The position numbers and the translations under genes were made by a program. A model generated the notes under the pieces. The model saw nothing but the letters and a program-made list of their open reading frames with translations. It did no database searches and was not told where the DNA came from. Of a DNA stretch of 64,000 nucleotides, positions 43,557-52,816 are shown piece after piece. Source of the DNA: Litorimonas sp051251645 (lineage in GTDB: Bacteria; Pseudomonadota; Alphaproteobacteria; Caulobacterales; Maricaulaceae); the NCBI GenBank assembly GCA_051251645.1, contig JBPOEY010000002.1:248001-312000 (forward strand), written 5' to 3'. Numbering within the stretch: the first letter of the stretch is position 1; the number at the start of each line of letters is the position of its first letter.

Positions 43557-45893
43557 TTATAGCCCCTCATTGTTGGAAAGACGCGCGGTTGACGCAAGAC
43601 CGCTGGTGATCTCAATCACCTGAGGCGCGGCCGTATTTTCGAAACGGTTATTGGCAATATCTGTTTGCGGATCACCGACCGTGTGATCAATCAGGAAGGG
43701 CGCACTATCCGTAAATCTGTTGTCCACCAAATCCGTGTCCTGCACGCCGTGCAGCCATAACGACACACTGCGCGCATTGCGGGGGCCCAACCCAACATTG
43801 GTGAAGCTTGACCCTCGCATTTCAAAATGCGGGCCAAACGTACTTTCGTCGCGACCGCCCCGATACAGCGTCGCGAACGGCCCATGGATGTTGGTGAACT
43901 GGCTATTTTTTACCGTAATATACTCGGCATTATAGCGCCCGAAATCATCCACCTCATCATCGAAATTAAAGACGCTACCTGAGATATTACTAACCTGTGT
44001 CCCCTCCATTAGGATATAGTCGGCCAAGGTGCTTTTAGCGCCGCGCACCACGTCAAAAAAGCGGTTAATGTCGAGGTCGATGATGTCGCTGTCTACGATC
44101 TCTAAACGGTAGTTTTGCGTCATGGAATAGGGACTGGTTCTGATCACACTATTACCGACCATGTCTGGCGCAGCGCGGCCCGTAACAGTGACGCCGTCTA
44201 ATCTGAGGCTCCCGCCGTTTTCAATCTGAAATAGGGCTGAGCGCTCGAACGCAATTGTCGCCGCTTTGGACCCTTCTATCGTCACAGGATGCGGGAGCTT
44301 AATCATCTTGCGCGCGATGTGTTCCCCCGGCGCGAGCATCAGAATATCACCTGCAGCTGAGCCCATTACCGCCGCAAATAGAGCGCCGTCTTCTAAGGTG
44401 ACTTCGGTCCGTTTGCCCGAGCCAAAGGCAACTTCGGCGGGAGCCTTAGGATACCAATCCACACCAACATCGTCCAACCCAGTGACGATGAGGTCACGCG
44501 GCGCGCCTTCCTGAACATCTGCAGGCGGATACAATAGGCCGTTGGCGGCGCGTGAAAGCTTGGCATCCGAGCGGGCAAAACCCGTGTCGAAAACGGCATC
44601 TCCTGGTCCCATAAGAATATTATCCGCGAAGTCGATGCCAGACATATCGTCATAGACTTCAAACACGGGACCGCTCACATCACGCGCAAGTAGGTTGTTA
44701 TGAAAAGTACTATTCATTGGAACGGCGGAGCGTTCGCTATCGCTGCCTGCGCCGAGTTGAATCCGGTCGGACCCGATAATTGAATTGTTTTCAATCCGCG
44801 CGTCTGCGACGGGATGATACCGATTAATCGGGCTATTCGGCACACCGTTCATGACGGTGAAAGCCCCGCCGAACCGGATACCCGTCAAGGCCTCCATATA
44901 GTTTTCGCGAACTTGCTGACCGCCATTGATCACGCGAATGCCGCCCGTGTGATTGGCATTGTCACCCAAGAAGACATTCCGTTTGATCACATTATTATTG
45001 CCATGACGCAGGGTCAACGTGCCGCGCGCCGCGAGAAATGTATTGTTGCGCAGGACATTGCGGCCGGACTTTACCGAAACAATTTCCAGCTCCCCATTCG
45101 TCCGGTCAAAAACGTTGTTTTTTAAGACTGTATGCGAATCAAACAGTGAATAATGGCTTGTGCCGATCCGCAAGGTTTCACCGCCATTGGACCCCAATAT
45201 TGGACGAGGTCCGAAATAGTTATTCGCAATAATGTGATTGTTTTCGCGACTTTCTTCGGCATTAAGCCGGACGGCTAATGTGACACCCTGATTGCCCTTT
45301 CCAGACAAATGATTATTTTCAAATCGGTTGTTGCGCCCAAAGATCTGCACCCAACTATCCGTTTCAAAACGCTCCGGATTAGAAAACCCATCGATGACGG
45401 TATTAAAAACGCTGGAGTGGCTCGCCAGCGCCTGATCATCCCTTCGAAAGCTAATCACACTACTGGTCGGTGTGTAGCCGTCACGGAAGACAAGCCCGTC
45501 GACAACCAAATGCGCCCCGGCTAAGCGTAAATTACTTTGCCCGGTCAGCACGACATCTCCCGGGGTTTCTGCTGTCAGAGTTATCGGAGCCTCTGGTGTG
45601 CCCCACCCTTGGAATAAAATTTCGAAATTATCCCATTCGCCATTGGCGAGGACGATTGTTTCACCGGGCTTTATAGCGTTGACGGCTTCACGAAAATCAT
45701 CTTGCGTTGTCACAAGGGTTGCGTTTTCGCCAACGGTATACGAACTTTGTGTAGCCTGTGCAGAATTCGAGCCGTCAGCCTCAGTTTTCGAATTGGGACC
45801 ACAACCACAGAGAATTGCTGCAATCGCAACTGACGCGCCGAGTCGTAGCTTGCGACTTAAATAGATCTGTTGAGATGATAGACGCAAAACCAC
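43557..45893 (-). CDS. PL6 alginate lyase lipoprotein
   Basis: 778 residues, ending in a two-part right-handed beta-helix. The signal RLGASVAIAAILCGCGPN has a lipobox. TTQDDFREAVNAIKPGETI and VVDGLVFRDGYTPTSSVIS are typical of the chondroitinase B/PL6 family; NHLSGKGNQGVTLAVRLN and YFGPRP lie near the catalytic Lys/Arg positions of the family. PL6 lyases cleave alginate at MG or G-rich sites outside or on the cell surface. It begins the operon PL6-PL17-MFS-reductase-hydratase-kdgK, with an operator-like palindrome 82 bases upstream. Confidence 0.92.
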   Translation of the reverse strand: MVLRLSSQQIYLSRKLRLGASVAIAAILCGCGPNSKTEADGSNSAQATQSSYTVGENATLVTTQDDFREAVNAIKPGETIVLANGEWDNFEILFQGWGTPEAPITLTAETPGDVVLTGQSNLRLAGAHLVVDGLVFRDGYTPTSSVISFRRDDQALASHSSVFNTVIDGFSNPERFETDSWVQIFGRNNRFENNHLSGKGNQGVTLAVRLNAEESRENNHIIANNYFGPRPILGSNGGETLRIGTSHYSLFDSHTVLKNNVFDRTNGELEIVSVKSGRNVLRNNTFLAARGTLTLRHGNNNVIKRNVFLGDNANHTGGIRVINGGQQVRENYMEALTGIRFGGAFTVMNGVPNSPINRYHPVADARIENNSIIGSDRIQLGAGSDSERSAVPMNSTFHNNLLARDVSGPVFEVYDDMSGIDFADNILMGPGDAVFDTGFARSDAKLSRAANGLLYPPADVQEGAPRDLIVTGLDDVGVDWYPKAPAEVAFGSGKRTEVTLEDGALFAAVMGSAAGDILMLAPGEHIARKMIKLPHPVTIEGSKAATIAFERSALFQIENGGSLRLDGVTVTGRAAPDMVGNSVIRTSPYSMTQNYRLEIVDSDIIDLDINRFFDVVRGAKSTLADYILMEGTQVSNISGSVFNFDDEVDDFGRYNAEYITVKNSQFTNIHGPFATLYRGGRDESTFGPHFEMRGSSFTNVGLGPRNARSVSLWLHGVQDTDLVDNRFTDSAPFLIDHTVGDPQTDIANNRFENTAAPQVIEITSGLASTARLSNNEGL

Positions 45894-45974
45894 ACTCCCC
45901 TGATGAGCGGAATTATCCCCGCTTCGTCAGAACAGCTTTCCGGCAGGCACAGGCCCTTGTCAACCGATCATCCG

Positions 45975-45996
45975 TACCAATTTACTAGAATTGGTA
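45975..45996. promoter_or_regulatory. Operator-like palindrome upstream of the PL6 gene
   Basis: TACCAATT and AATTGGTA are perfect 8-base arms around TACTAG. The half-site TACCAATTTA recurs upstream of the GntR-type regulator and the TonB receptor. A binding site for the FadR/GntR regulator at 46003-46764 is the obvious inference. Confidence 0.6.
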
Positions 45997-46002
45997 TAAT
46001 CT

Positions 46003-46764
46003 TCAGGAAAGCTGGCGGGACAGAGTATAACGAGATCGGCTCTCGGCGGCTTGACGTTTCACTTCTTGGTAGGCCTCCGCTTCAGACGCTTCCAATAAAG
46101 CGTCAATCATTCGGGTGAAGTGTGCTCTCATAGCGATGCGCGCCGCCGCCGAGTCTCGGTTTTTCAGCGCATCAAGTATAGCTTGATGCTCATCTTCCCG
46201 ATGACTCGTGTCCCGATCACAGACATTTTTGTAAACCTTTTGCAATTGTGCTGCTTCTGTCCGCATTTTCCACATACTGTCGATGACGAAAGTGATCGCA
46301 TGGTTATTAGTGGCGCGGGCGATGACGTTGTGAAATGCAAGATCTGCATCGTCAGCGCTCATCGGTTGCCCATCAATATCATGGGTCTCTTTGCCCGACA
46401 TTACAGCAATGAGGTGGTCCAGATGCGCGATGGCTTCTTCGGTGATAATTGGGGCCGCCAATGCTGCGGTTTCGGCCTCAAACAAGGCACGGGCTTCTGT
46501 TAGCTCAAACGGACCCACCTTTGGTAAACCGTTCAGGGCGAGGTTACCGCTATCAAGCACATAGGCGCCTGATCCGACCTTAATATCAATTCGTCCCTGA
46601 GCTTGAAGCGATATTTCGGCCTCGCGTACAGCCACCCGACTCACTCCGAACTTTTCTGCCAAATCGCGTTCCCCTGGCAATCGACTCCCAGGTGGAAAGA
46701 CCCCGGAATCGATTAACTCAAGAATTTTGTTCGCTATCTTATGATATAAGCGCTGCTCAGCCAT
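46003..46764 (-). CDS. FadR/GntR-family transcriptional regulator (FCD domain)
   Basis: 253 residues. The N-terminal winged helix has ILELIDSGVFPPGSRLPGER and AEKFGVSRVAVREAEISLQ, the GntR signature. The C-terminal FCD domain is all-helical with DADLAFHNVIARATNNH and HREDEHQAILDALKNRDSA, including the His ligands of the effector/metal pocket. In alginate clusters such regulators respond to DEH or KDG. It lies between the receptor and the lyase operon, both on the same strand. Confidence 0.92.
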   Translation of the reverse strand: MAEQRLYHKIANKILELIDSGVFPPGSRLPGERDLAEKFGVSRVAVREAEISLQAQGRIDIKVGSGAYVLDSGNLALNGLPKVGPFELTEARALFEAETAALAAPIITEEAIAHLDHLIAVMSGKETHDIDGQPMSADDADLAFHNVIARATNNHAITFVIDSMWKMRTEAAQLQKVYKNVCDRDTSHREDEHQAILDALKNRDSAAARIAMRAHFTRMIDALLEASEAEAYQEVKRQAAESRSRYTLSRQLS

Positions 46765-46770
46765 TAGGTC

Positions 46771-46815
46771 TATACCGATTTTAATAATACGAGGACATTG
46801 TCCATACCAATTTTA
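46771..46815. promoter_or_regulatory. Operator-like half-sites upstream of the regulator gene
   Basis: TATACCGATTTTA (46771-46783) and CATACCAATTTT (46803-46814) are two direct copies of the TACCAATTTA-type half-site found upstream of PL6 and the TonB receptor. The first begins seven bases before the regulator's ATG, so autoregulation by blocking its own expression fits. Confidence 0.5.
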
Positions 46816-46819
46816 GCGC

Positions 46820-46855
46820 AAAAAGAAAGCGCAACTTCCGATACAAAAGTTGCGC
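46820..46855 (-). terminator. Rho-independent terminator after the TonB receptor gene
   Basis: GCGCAACTT (46829-46837) and AAGTTGCGC (46847-46855) form a 9-bp stem; on the minus strand it is followed by TTTCTTTTT. It sits about 63 bases after the receptor stop. A second hairpin (TACGCCC/GGGCGTA, about 46873-46899) lies between them. Confidence 0.8.
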
Positions 46856-46917
46856 CTACGATAGTGACGTTATACGCCCCGCCGATTTGGCAGGGCGTAA
46901 CCCTATAATACGGTTCG

Positions 46918-49890
46918 CTAGAATGTGTAGCTGGCACCAAAGATAACGCGTCGGTCTGTCAAACCTTGGAAGCCGAGCGGGCCACCTTCGTTAACCAAAG
47001 ACTGCACGACATCAGATTCGGTCAAGTTCACCCCCTCAACACTAAACGTGATGTGATCGTTGAGGTCGTAACGGACGCTGGCATTCAGCTGACCGCGCGC
47101 TTCCTGAACGACAGGAAAACCGAAGGGCCGACTAGATGTGCTGCCGAAGTCTAATGACCGAAATGCGTCACGCCAAGTGTAGCGCAACCGCGCTGAGATA
47201 CCGTATTTTTCATAATAGCCCGTCAGGTTGTACGCGTTTTTTGACAGGTTGATCGCACCTTGGTCGAGCTCGACATTCGTCGCACCAAGCCCAGCGAAGA
47301 TTTGAGCCGCCCGTGTGGTAGGGGTGAACACCTCGTCATTGCCGGAGAAATCCTGATACGTGTAGTTGGCAATAACGCCGAAGCCCGAAGCCCAGCCAAA
47401 TCCACCCAGGCGGTCCTCCCAATCAGACAGGTCATATTGCAAAGCGACTTCGACACCTTGTTGAGTCGTTTCGCCCGCGCCATTGATCGGCGTTGACAGC
47501 GGCACACACACCCCGACGCCTGGCACCGGGCCAAAGACGTTGATGTCGGCGATCGGGTTAAAGATTCCGCCGCCTTCACACGGCGCACTGATATCACGGA
47601 AACCTGTCGTTGGATCCTCGGTCGGGTTTTCATCAAGAACAGAGAAAACATCCGTCCGTTCTTTACGGAAATAGCCAACGCTCAGCACGGCGGCTGGCGC
47701 AAAATACCAATCGCCCGAAACGTCGAACGAGTTGACCTGTTCTGGCGTTAAGTTCGGATTACCAAGATCAACGGCCGGGTTCGGGCTCGTGCTAAAGGTA
47801 AAGGAGGTGGACAAGCTGTCGAAGTTGGGGCGGCGGATGTCCTTGGTGTAGGAACCCCGCACCACAATGTCGTCCGTGATGTCAGCCGCGATATTAAAGC
47901 GTGGGAGGAAGAAATCATAGTTTCCTTCGGTCGTGACCAAAGACGTCACACCGTTCAACGTCCGATTCCCTGATGACGCCACATTTGTGTCAACATAACG
48001 CAGACCCGCATTACCGCGAATTCTACCAAAATCGAAGTTGGCCTGTCCGTAAAAAGCATGAGTTTCTTCTTCAATATCGAAGAAGGCATTCTGGCTCGAC
48101 GTTGGCGTACCAATGCTGCTCGTGCTTCCGGTTGCGGCGATAAGCGCGTCCAATCGGCGCTGCACACCAATTGGATCGGCGGCAACCTGATCCGGATCAA
48201 TCAGAAGGAAGTCTCTGACAAAGAGCTCACGCCCATCGGCGTCGCCGAAATTATCCGGACCCGCAACAAGCAGGTCAGCAAATTGATCGCCGCGCGGAGA
48301 ATCGGCCAGAGACCGCAGACCCACGCGTGAGTTGATTTCGTCACGGACCGTTTGGGTTCTGCTGAAACGATAACCGGCATCAATCGACCAACCCGACGTT
48401 CCGAAAGTTCCGTCAAGATCATAATTACCGTCGATCCGGAACGCATCTTCGGAATTTTCAGTCTCATTCAGACCGATGTTGACGTCGCGGAGCACGACAT
48501 TGGCCGGATCTAGCAACTGAGCGGTTGATGGCCCCAGCAGATAATCTTGAGCAACGCCAAAGGTCAGTGAACCACCCGTCAAGTCATAGATGAACGGCGT
48601 TCCGTTTTCATTCGAACTATTGGTCGGCGCGTTCGGGTTGATAAAGTTAAGGGTCGTATTGAAGCTTGGGAATGAGCTGTCTGCTTTCGAAGATGAAGCC
48701 TCCACTTGTCCTGTGAGACGGCCAAAATCGAGTTTTGTCCCAAACCGGAGAATTGTGCTGTCAGTCAATCGGGACCCTGTGTCGCCGGAAAAGCGAAGGT
48801 TACCGTCGGAGCCGTCTGCTTCGACAGGAATAATACCACGAACCGCGACATCAATCGTACCGATATTTTGACCATTTAGAGACCCAAAGTCGACATTTTC
48901 GAATTCATCGATGATACCGCCGAAAGAGAGTTCTTGGCTGCTGATCCCGGACGCCTGAACCCTTGAGCTTTCCTGACGGCGCTCTTGATTGTTGACGACT
49001 GCATCAAAATAGAGCGTGACAGCCTCTGACGCTTTGGCTTCGATTGAACCAGCAAAGTTATAAGTTTCGTACTCATAATTGTCATAGTCTTGAATGAAAA
49101 ATTGCGGCGGAATGAAATTGGTTGCGAACGTGCCCGGATTGGCGACATTTGCGTTCACAATGCGCGCGTTATCCCGGTCTGCGCGGGGACGGAAGGCTGT
49201 TACATCCTGCTGATTCCAACTACCACTAAGTACGACGCCAATTTCTTGACCTTTAGTGCCAACCCAATGCTTCCCCAATGTCCCGGAAACGCGGGGTTTA
49301 ATTCCATCGGTGGAAAGGTTGCTATCTTCACCTTGGATACGAAAGCTAGCCAATGTATCGTCTTCGTCGATCTCTAATGGCCGGATCGTACGAAGATTGA
49401 TTGTACCCCCGACTGAACCCTCAATCGTTTTAGAGGTCGGCGCTTTTATAACCTCGACCGCAGAGATAATGCCTGCTGACACATCTTCGAAATTGATACC
49501 ACTACGACCGGAACCAGACCCGACAGTAGACACGCCGTTGATTTCCGTCCTGTTAGCGTCTGTCCCACGGATTTGCACCCCTGAGCCGACTCCTGCGGTC
49601 CGTGTGATTTGCACCCCTGTCACATTTTCCAAAACTTCTGCTAGGTTTTGATCAGGAAGCTTACCGATATCCTCGGCCTGTATCACTTCAATAAGGCTTG
49701 TGGCTGTCCGCTTTTGCAGAAGCGCGGTCTCAAGCGCCTGACGAATGCCGGACACAATAATTTCGTCTCGATCAGCCCCGTTAGCTGTTTGATTTTGATC
49801 TGTGTCTTGTGCGGATGCAGTCCCCGCAACTGTAATAGCAAGAATTGATGCCGACACCAAAACTGTTTTCGTAAACTTCAAGCGGTCCAT
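46918..49890 (-). CDS. TonB-dependent receptor for alginate oligosaccharides (predicted)
   Basis: 990 residues. The signal peptide ends at AGTASA; a TonB box region DEIIVSGIRQALETALLQKR precedes the plug, which has IQAEDIGKLPDQNLAEVLEN and VQIRGTDANRTEINGV. This is the long carbohydrate-type TonB receptor group of marine and plant-associated bacteria. The barrel ends with DRRVIFGASYTF. The substrate is inferred from the lyase neighbours: it imports alginate oligomers into the periplasm. AGGGGATAGGTC before the ATG is a good ribosome site. Confidence 0.9.
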   Translation of the reverse strand: MDRLKFTKTVLVSASILAITVAGTASAQDTDQNQTANGADRDEIIVSGIRQALETALLQKRTATSLIEVIQAEDIGKLPDQNLAEVLENVTGVQITRTAGVGSGVQIRGTDANRTEINGVSTVGSGSGRSGINFEDVSAGIISAVEVIKAPTSKTIEGSVGGTINLRTIRPLEIDEDDTLASFRIQGEDSNLSTDGIKPRVSGTLGKHWVGTKGQEIGVVLSGSWNQQDVTAFRPRADRDNARIVNANVANPGTFATNFIPPQFFIQDYDNYEYETYNFAGSIEAKASEAVTLYFDAVVNNQERRQESSRVQASGISSQELSFGGIIDEFENVDFGSLNGQNIGTIDVAVRGIIPVEADGSDGNLRFSGDTGSRLTDSTILRFGTKLDFGRLTGQVEASSSKADSSFPSFNTTLNFINPNAPTNSSNENGTPFIYDLTGGSLTFGVAQDYLLGPSTAQLLDPANVVLRDVNIGLNETENSEDAFRIDGNYDLDGTFGTSGWSIDAGYRFSRTQTVRDEINSRVGLRSLADSPRGDQFADLLVAGPDNFGDADGRELFVRDFLLIDPDQVAADPIGVQRRLDALIAATGSTSSIGTPTSSQNAFFDIEEETHAFYGQANFDFGRIRGNAGLRYVDTNVASSGNRTLNGVTSLVTTEGNYDFFLPRFNIAADITDDIVVRGSYTKDIRRPNFDSLSTSFTFSTSPNPAVDLGNPNLTPEQVNSFDVSGDWYFAPAAVLSVGYFRKERTDVFSVLDENPTEDPTTGFRDISAPCEGGGIFNPIADINVFGPVPGVGVCVPLSTPINGAGETTQQGVEVALQYDLSDWEDRLGGFGWASGFGVIANYTYQDFSGNDEVFTPTTRAAQIFAGLGATNVELDQGAINLSKNAYNLTGYYEKYGISARLRYTWRDAFRSLDFGSTSSRPFGFPVVQEARGQLNASVRYDLNDHITFSVEGVNLTESDVVQSLVNEGGPLGFQGLTDRRVIFGASYTF

Positions 49891-49982
49891 GACCTATCCC
49901 CTGTCTAAAACCATATGGCGTTTGCCTTTTGGCATTTGACACTAGGTGGACCGATAAACAATTGCGTGTCAACCTATTTTAT

Positions 49983-50018
49983 CTACCACTTTATTGCAAT
50001 TGGTCCTACCAGTTTACT
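49983..50018. promoter_or_regulatory. Operator-like sites upstream of the TonB receptor
   Basis: CTACCACTTTA (49983-49993) and AATTGGTCCTACCAGTTTA (49998-50016) repeat the TACCANTTTA half-site, the second copy preceded by an inverted AATTGGT. A perfect hairpin CCTGTTGCG/CGCAACAGG follows at 50028-50049; its role is unknown. Confidence 0.5.
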
Positions 50019-50110
50019 TTCTTCGAACCTGTTGCGCATTCGCAACAGGTCGTCAGTCTCATGATCTCTTGAGATTTCTCAAAATCTCTTGCACGGCATC
50101 GTCAGCTTAA

Positions 50111-50320
50111 ATGGCTACGGTCGAAAGTCTAAGCTAACAATATCCGCGCACGCAGTACTCGGCGGATGAGAATACCCGCATCGTGCTGGATGCTCTTCGC
50201 GGCGAGGACAACATTGCTAAGTTATGCCACAGTGAAGGCATATCCCAAGGTGTCTACTTTAAATGGTCCAAGGACTTTATTTAGGCTGGTAAGAAACGGC
50301 TCGCCGAAGATCTTGTTCGT
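50111..50320 (+). pseudogene. IS3-family transposase OrfA remnant
   Basis: From ATG 50111 the frame reads MATVESLS, stop, then QYPRTQYSADENTRIVLDAL, RGEDNIAKLCHSEGISQGVY, FKWSKDFI, stop, AGKKRLAEDLVRQ. This is the helix-turn-helix part of an IS3-family OrfA (the LRGEDSIAELCxxEGI..YYKWSKxF signature) with two in-frame stops. OrfB is absent. Just upstream, GGCATCGTCAGCTTAAA (50097-50113) resembles the end of the IS remnant at 58971. The rest of the element is replaced by the recombinase-end repeat from 50332. Confidence 0.75.
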
Positions 50321-50331
50321 CAACGACTGCG

Positions 50332-50595
50332 TCCACCACCAGTCGTTGACGAACAGACCGCTCCGATCTCCATCGATATTATTCTGTAGTTTCTGTGGGT
50401 TAGCGGTATATGAGACTGAGCTAAGATCACGTGATTCGGTGAATTCGCTCATTATCCGCGATATCTCCTGCCCCGCCTCTCCGGCCAATTTCCGAGCCCG
50501 CTTGGTGCGCGCGCAGGATGCTAAGTATAAGGCGAAACGCTGGCGTTGCTGCGCCCAGCAGAGCCGTGACCCCGTCATGCGGTGCAGCTCTCGCG
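50332..50595. repeat. Direct repeat copy 2: recombinase 3' end plus flank
   Basis: Same orientation as the copy beside tRNA-Ala (26296-26558), about 75 % identical by eye. On the minus strand it encodes RELHRMTGSRLCWAQQRQRF, the C-terminal end of a large serine recombinase, without the rest of the gene. CCACCAGTCGTT at 50336-50347 matches the tRNA 3' end and its flank exactly. It marks the suspected right end of the 24-kb island, or the remains of a second related element. Confidence 0.7.
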
Positions 50596-50689
50596 AGATA
50601 TTTTCAAGTCGCGAACCGGGTTCTGGCTGATGTGAAGCCCCTATCACATCGTTGCAAATGTAGGTTCCTCTGACAGGGAAATACAAAAA

Positions 50690-50713
50690 GTGGGAGCCAG
50701 TTCAGGCTCCCAC
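50690..50713 (-). terminator. Rho-independent terminator, minus strand
   Basis: GTGGGAGCC and GGCTCCCAC form a perfect 9-bp stem with loop AGTTCA; on the minus strand it is followed by TTTTTGTA. A second perfect hairpin (CCGAAATG/CATTTCGG, about 50718-50738) stands next to it on the upstream side. It probably ends the transcript that starts with the papain-type protease or carries the small frames before 51145. Confidence 0.8.
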
Positions 50714-51144
50714 TCACCGAAATGCGCCCCATTTCGGTATCAGTTTATCGGTTTATTCAACGAAAGAGGGCGCAACTTTATTGGTCAGCAATCCGCAAGT
50801 AAGATATCAGAGATTATTCAGCTCGGTCTGTGCTTGTCCCAATGCGTCTCGTAATGCCTCAATCTCCATATTCCTTCGGCTAATATAACGAACATAAGGC
50901 AGGATGTGCAGCGGTATCCTGTCAGGGTCGACACCGGGCGCCAATTATCCAGTCTGAGCAGGTGGAGTAAGGCCGAACGGAAAAAAGAGTCTTGGGTCAC
51001 AGCTCCAGAACCTCTGTCGCTTCGGACAAAAACACGTCCATGACGGAGGCGATAGGGTTAAGCGATTCTTGCACCTGTTGGGCGTCAAGACTGGTTTCCC
51101 GGCCGCCGATCGTTATTTTTGTTACAGTAGATCCCTGTTCATTG
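50714..51144 (-). other. Stretch with protein-like minus-strand frames of unclear status
   Basis: No complete gene with a normal start is evident, but two frames look coding on the minus strand. One, ending at TGA 50997, reads VTKITIGGRETSLDAQQVQE and then SLNPIASVMDVFLSEATEV; it has no ATG, GTG or TTG before the middle. The other, ending near 50812, reads DPDRIPLHILPYVRYISRRN and then MEIEALRDALGQAQTELNNL. A GTG-started frame (50818-51000) overlaps the first stop by GTGA. This may be one or two small genes, or a gene broken by frameshifts, between the 51145 gene and the terminator. Confidence 0.35.
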
Positions 51145-52422
51145 CTATTCGCGCGCTTGAAATAAGCTCAATTGCGTTCCGATAAAGAACCCTGCGACGA
51201 CCTCATCTGTATCGCTGCGCCAGCCGACTTGGAAACCACTCGACAGATTGCCGTCGCCGGAGGCGAGGAAGATCGGCAAATTCACACCTGTCACGCCCTC
51301 GTCGAAATCATGCGTAAGGCGCGGGGCAACGCCGACCTTACCAAGGCCCGGGACATTGTTGAAAATATGCCGGACCTCACTAAAGCCCAATAAGCTCTCT
51401 TTGCGCTCCGGTGCCAGCGGACGTCCCGACACACAGCTGATTTCGCCCATGTCATTCAGGCAGTTAATGCCTTCGTCGGCCTGCTTGAAATCGCTCTGGA
51501 ACTTCACGCCGGTCGTAATCCCAATCTGACGCTCGCCGAGCGTGACATAAGTCGCAGAGATGCCAGCGCTATATTCGAATTTTTCGGTCGATTCAGAGCT
51601 CAGGTCTGTCGGGTCGATAAAGTCAAAATCCTCGTAGTTCACCTTACCTTCGAAATTGATGAAATAGCTGTAGGCATTTTTAAAGACAGTATCGCGAGCC
51701 TGCTGCCCCTTCGGGATATATTCGTCGATGAGATCATCGGCATCTTCCGGGAACTTGCCGTCTTTGGAATGGGCCGTGTATCGCGTTGTCGTTCGACACT
51801 TGGCTATCTCATCGTCAGTTCGCTTGCCGCCATTTCGCTTCTCGTCAATTATACAGGCCTCTCGGGCGGTAATAAGATCAATGTCGATCCCAAGACTCTC
51901 GGCTTCGGCCATGTTTATATCGACTCCCCCCGTCCTTCCGAGACTATATTTAAAAGTTGCATTGACCCCCGATGCCAAACCGTCGAGCGTTGCGAGGTCA
52001 AGAAGTGTATCGTCCTTGCTGTCGAACGGAGTAGAAACGATTAAATTCCAGGTGGAAGTCCGACAACTCCTAATATTGTCGTCGTTATTTATGCACTTAG
52101 GACCCTTTTCATTGCCACCACTAGCTAATTTGAAACTTGCCGAGCTTCCTTCGGTTGTAAAACTCAATTGCGCTGAAGGACCAATTCCGCCTGCCGTTTC
52201 GGAATTCATGAGTGAGCCGGAAACAAGGTTCTGTGACTTAGAAACCTCGCCATCAAATCTATTTTTAATGTGAGTCTCAACCCCTTCCTTATTGTCCTTC
52301 TTTGTTTCGCTCTCCAGAATATCTATTTGTTGTGCTGGGTCAGAAGTTTGAGCCGCAGCTGCAAAGCCCGTCATGAGCAGCACAGTGAAAGCGGATGTAA
52401 CGGTGTAGATGCGTTTGGACAT
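51145..52422 (-). CDS. Exported protein of unknown function, possible outer-membrane barrel
   Basis: 425 residues. A signal peptide (MSKRIYTVTSAFTVLLMTGF, cleavage after AAA) is clear. The rest is rich in alternating beta-type stretches such as AGISATYVTLGERQIGITTG, GFQVGWRSDTDEVVAGFFIG and TQLSLFQARE, and has few long helices. It contains five or six Cys, unusual for an outer-membrane protein. I do not recognise a family. It is 14 bases downstream of the small gene at 52437 and 400 bases from the protease stop, probably one operon under Crp-type control. Confidence 0.6.
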   Translation of the reverse strand: MSKRIYTVTSAFTVLLMTGFAAAAQTSDPAQQIDILESETKKDNKEGVETHIKNRFDGEVSKSQNLVSGSLMNSETAGGIGPSAQLSFTTEGSSASFKLASGGNEKGPKCINNDDNIRSCRTSTWNLIVSTPFDSKDDTLLDLATLDGLASGVNATFKYSLGRTGGVDINMAEAESLGIDIDLITAREACIIDEKRNGGKRTDDEIAKCRTTTRYTAHSKDGKFPEDADDLIDEYIPKGQQARDTVFKNAYSYFINFEGKVNYEDFDFIDPTDLSSESTEKFEYSAGISATYVTLGERQIGITTGVKFQSDFKQADEGINCLNDMGEISCVSGRPLAPERKESLLGFSEVRHIFNNVPGLGKVGVAPRLTHDFDEGVTGVNLPIFLASGDGNLSSGFQVGWRSDTDEVVAGFFIGTQLSLFQARE

Positions 52423-52436
52423 ATCAAAATCCCTCC

Positions 52437-52721
52437 CTAAACCTTGAACAGTCGAAAAGAGGATTTTGTGTGGCCCGACCCTATCTCGTATCTATCAGAT
52501 TTTGGGGCTGCATCTCCGTGAGTTCTATCAACATCGATATACCCACCGGGCCGACCGGTGAGACGATAGTTCAGCCTGCTCTCACCAGTCGGCAATTGAA
52601 CCGTATAACCACCGCTCGCATCGATCTGAATATCATGAAATTCGCCTTGGGAATCTCTTACAGCGAAATCTCTGAAATCGACATTTGACTCACCTGTTTT
52701 CTCAAATTTTACACTGGGCAT
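52437..52721 (-). CDS. Small protein of unknown function
   Basis: 94 residues from ATG 52721 with AAAGGGGAG upstream as an excellent ribosome site; the frame extends to 52829 but that part overlaps the protease end and lacks a site. MPSVKFEKTGESNVDFRDFA and VRDSQGEFHDIQIDASGGY suggest a small beta-rich protein without signal peptide or membrane segment. No family is recognised. A Crp-like palindrome lies 54 bases upstream (52775-52790). Confidence 0.65.
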   Translation of the reverse strand: MPSVKFEKTGESNVDFRDFAVRDSQGEFHDIQIDASGGYTVQLPTGESRLNYRLTGRPGGYIDVDRTHGDAAPKSDRYEIGSGHTKSSFRLFKV

Positions 52722-52774
52722 TCGTTTCTCCCCTTTGTTGCTTTTGCCATAGCAAAACCTAACGGGGCGGAGCG

Positions 52775-52790
52775 CGTGACGGTCGTCACG
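52775..52790. promoter_or_regulatory. Crp/Fnr-type palindrome
   Basis: CGTGA-CGGTCG-TCACG: perfect 7-base arms in the GTGA-N6-TCAC layout of Crp/Fnr sites. It is in the gap before the small gene at 52437-52721. The same motif with one change lies at 53994-54009. Confidence 0.65.
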
Positions 52791-52816
52791 GTGGGGCAGA
52801 AATTTTTGGGCGCACG

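Noticed and set aside
50222..50686. 154-residue minus-strand frame
   Set aside because: It runs across the recombinase-end repeat and into the antisense of the IS3 remnant; only the short RELHRMTG..CWAQQ part is meaningful.
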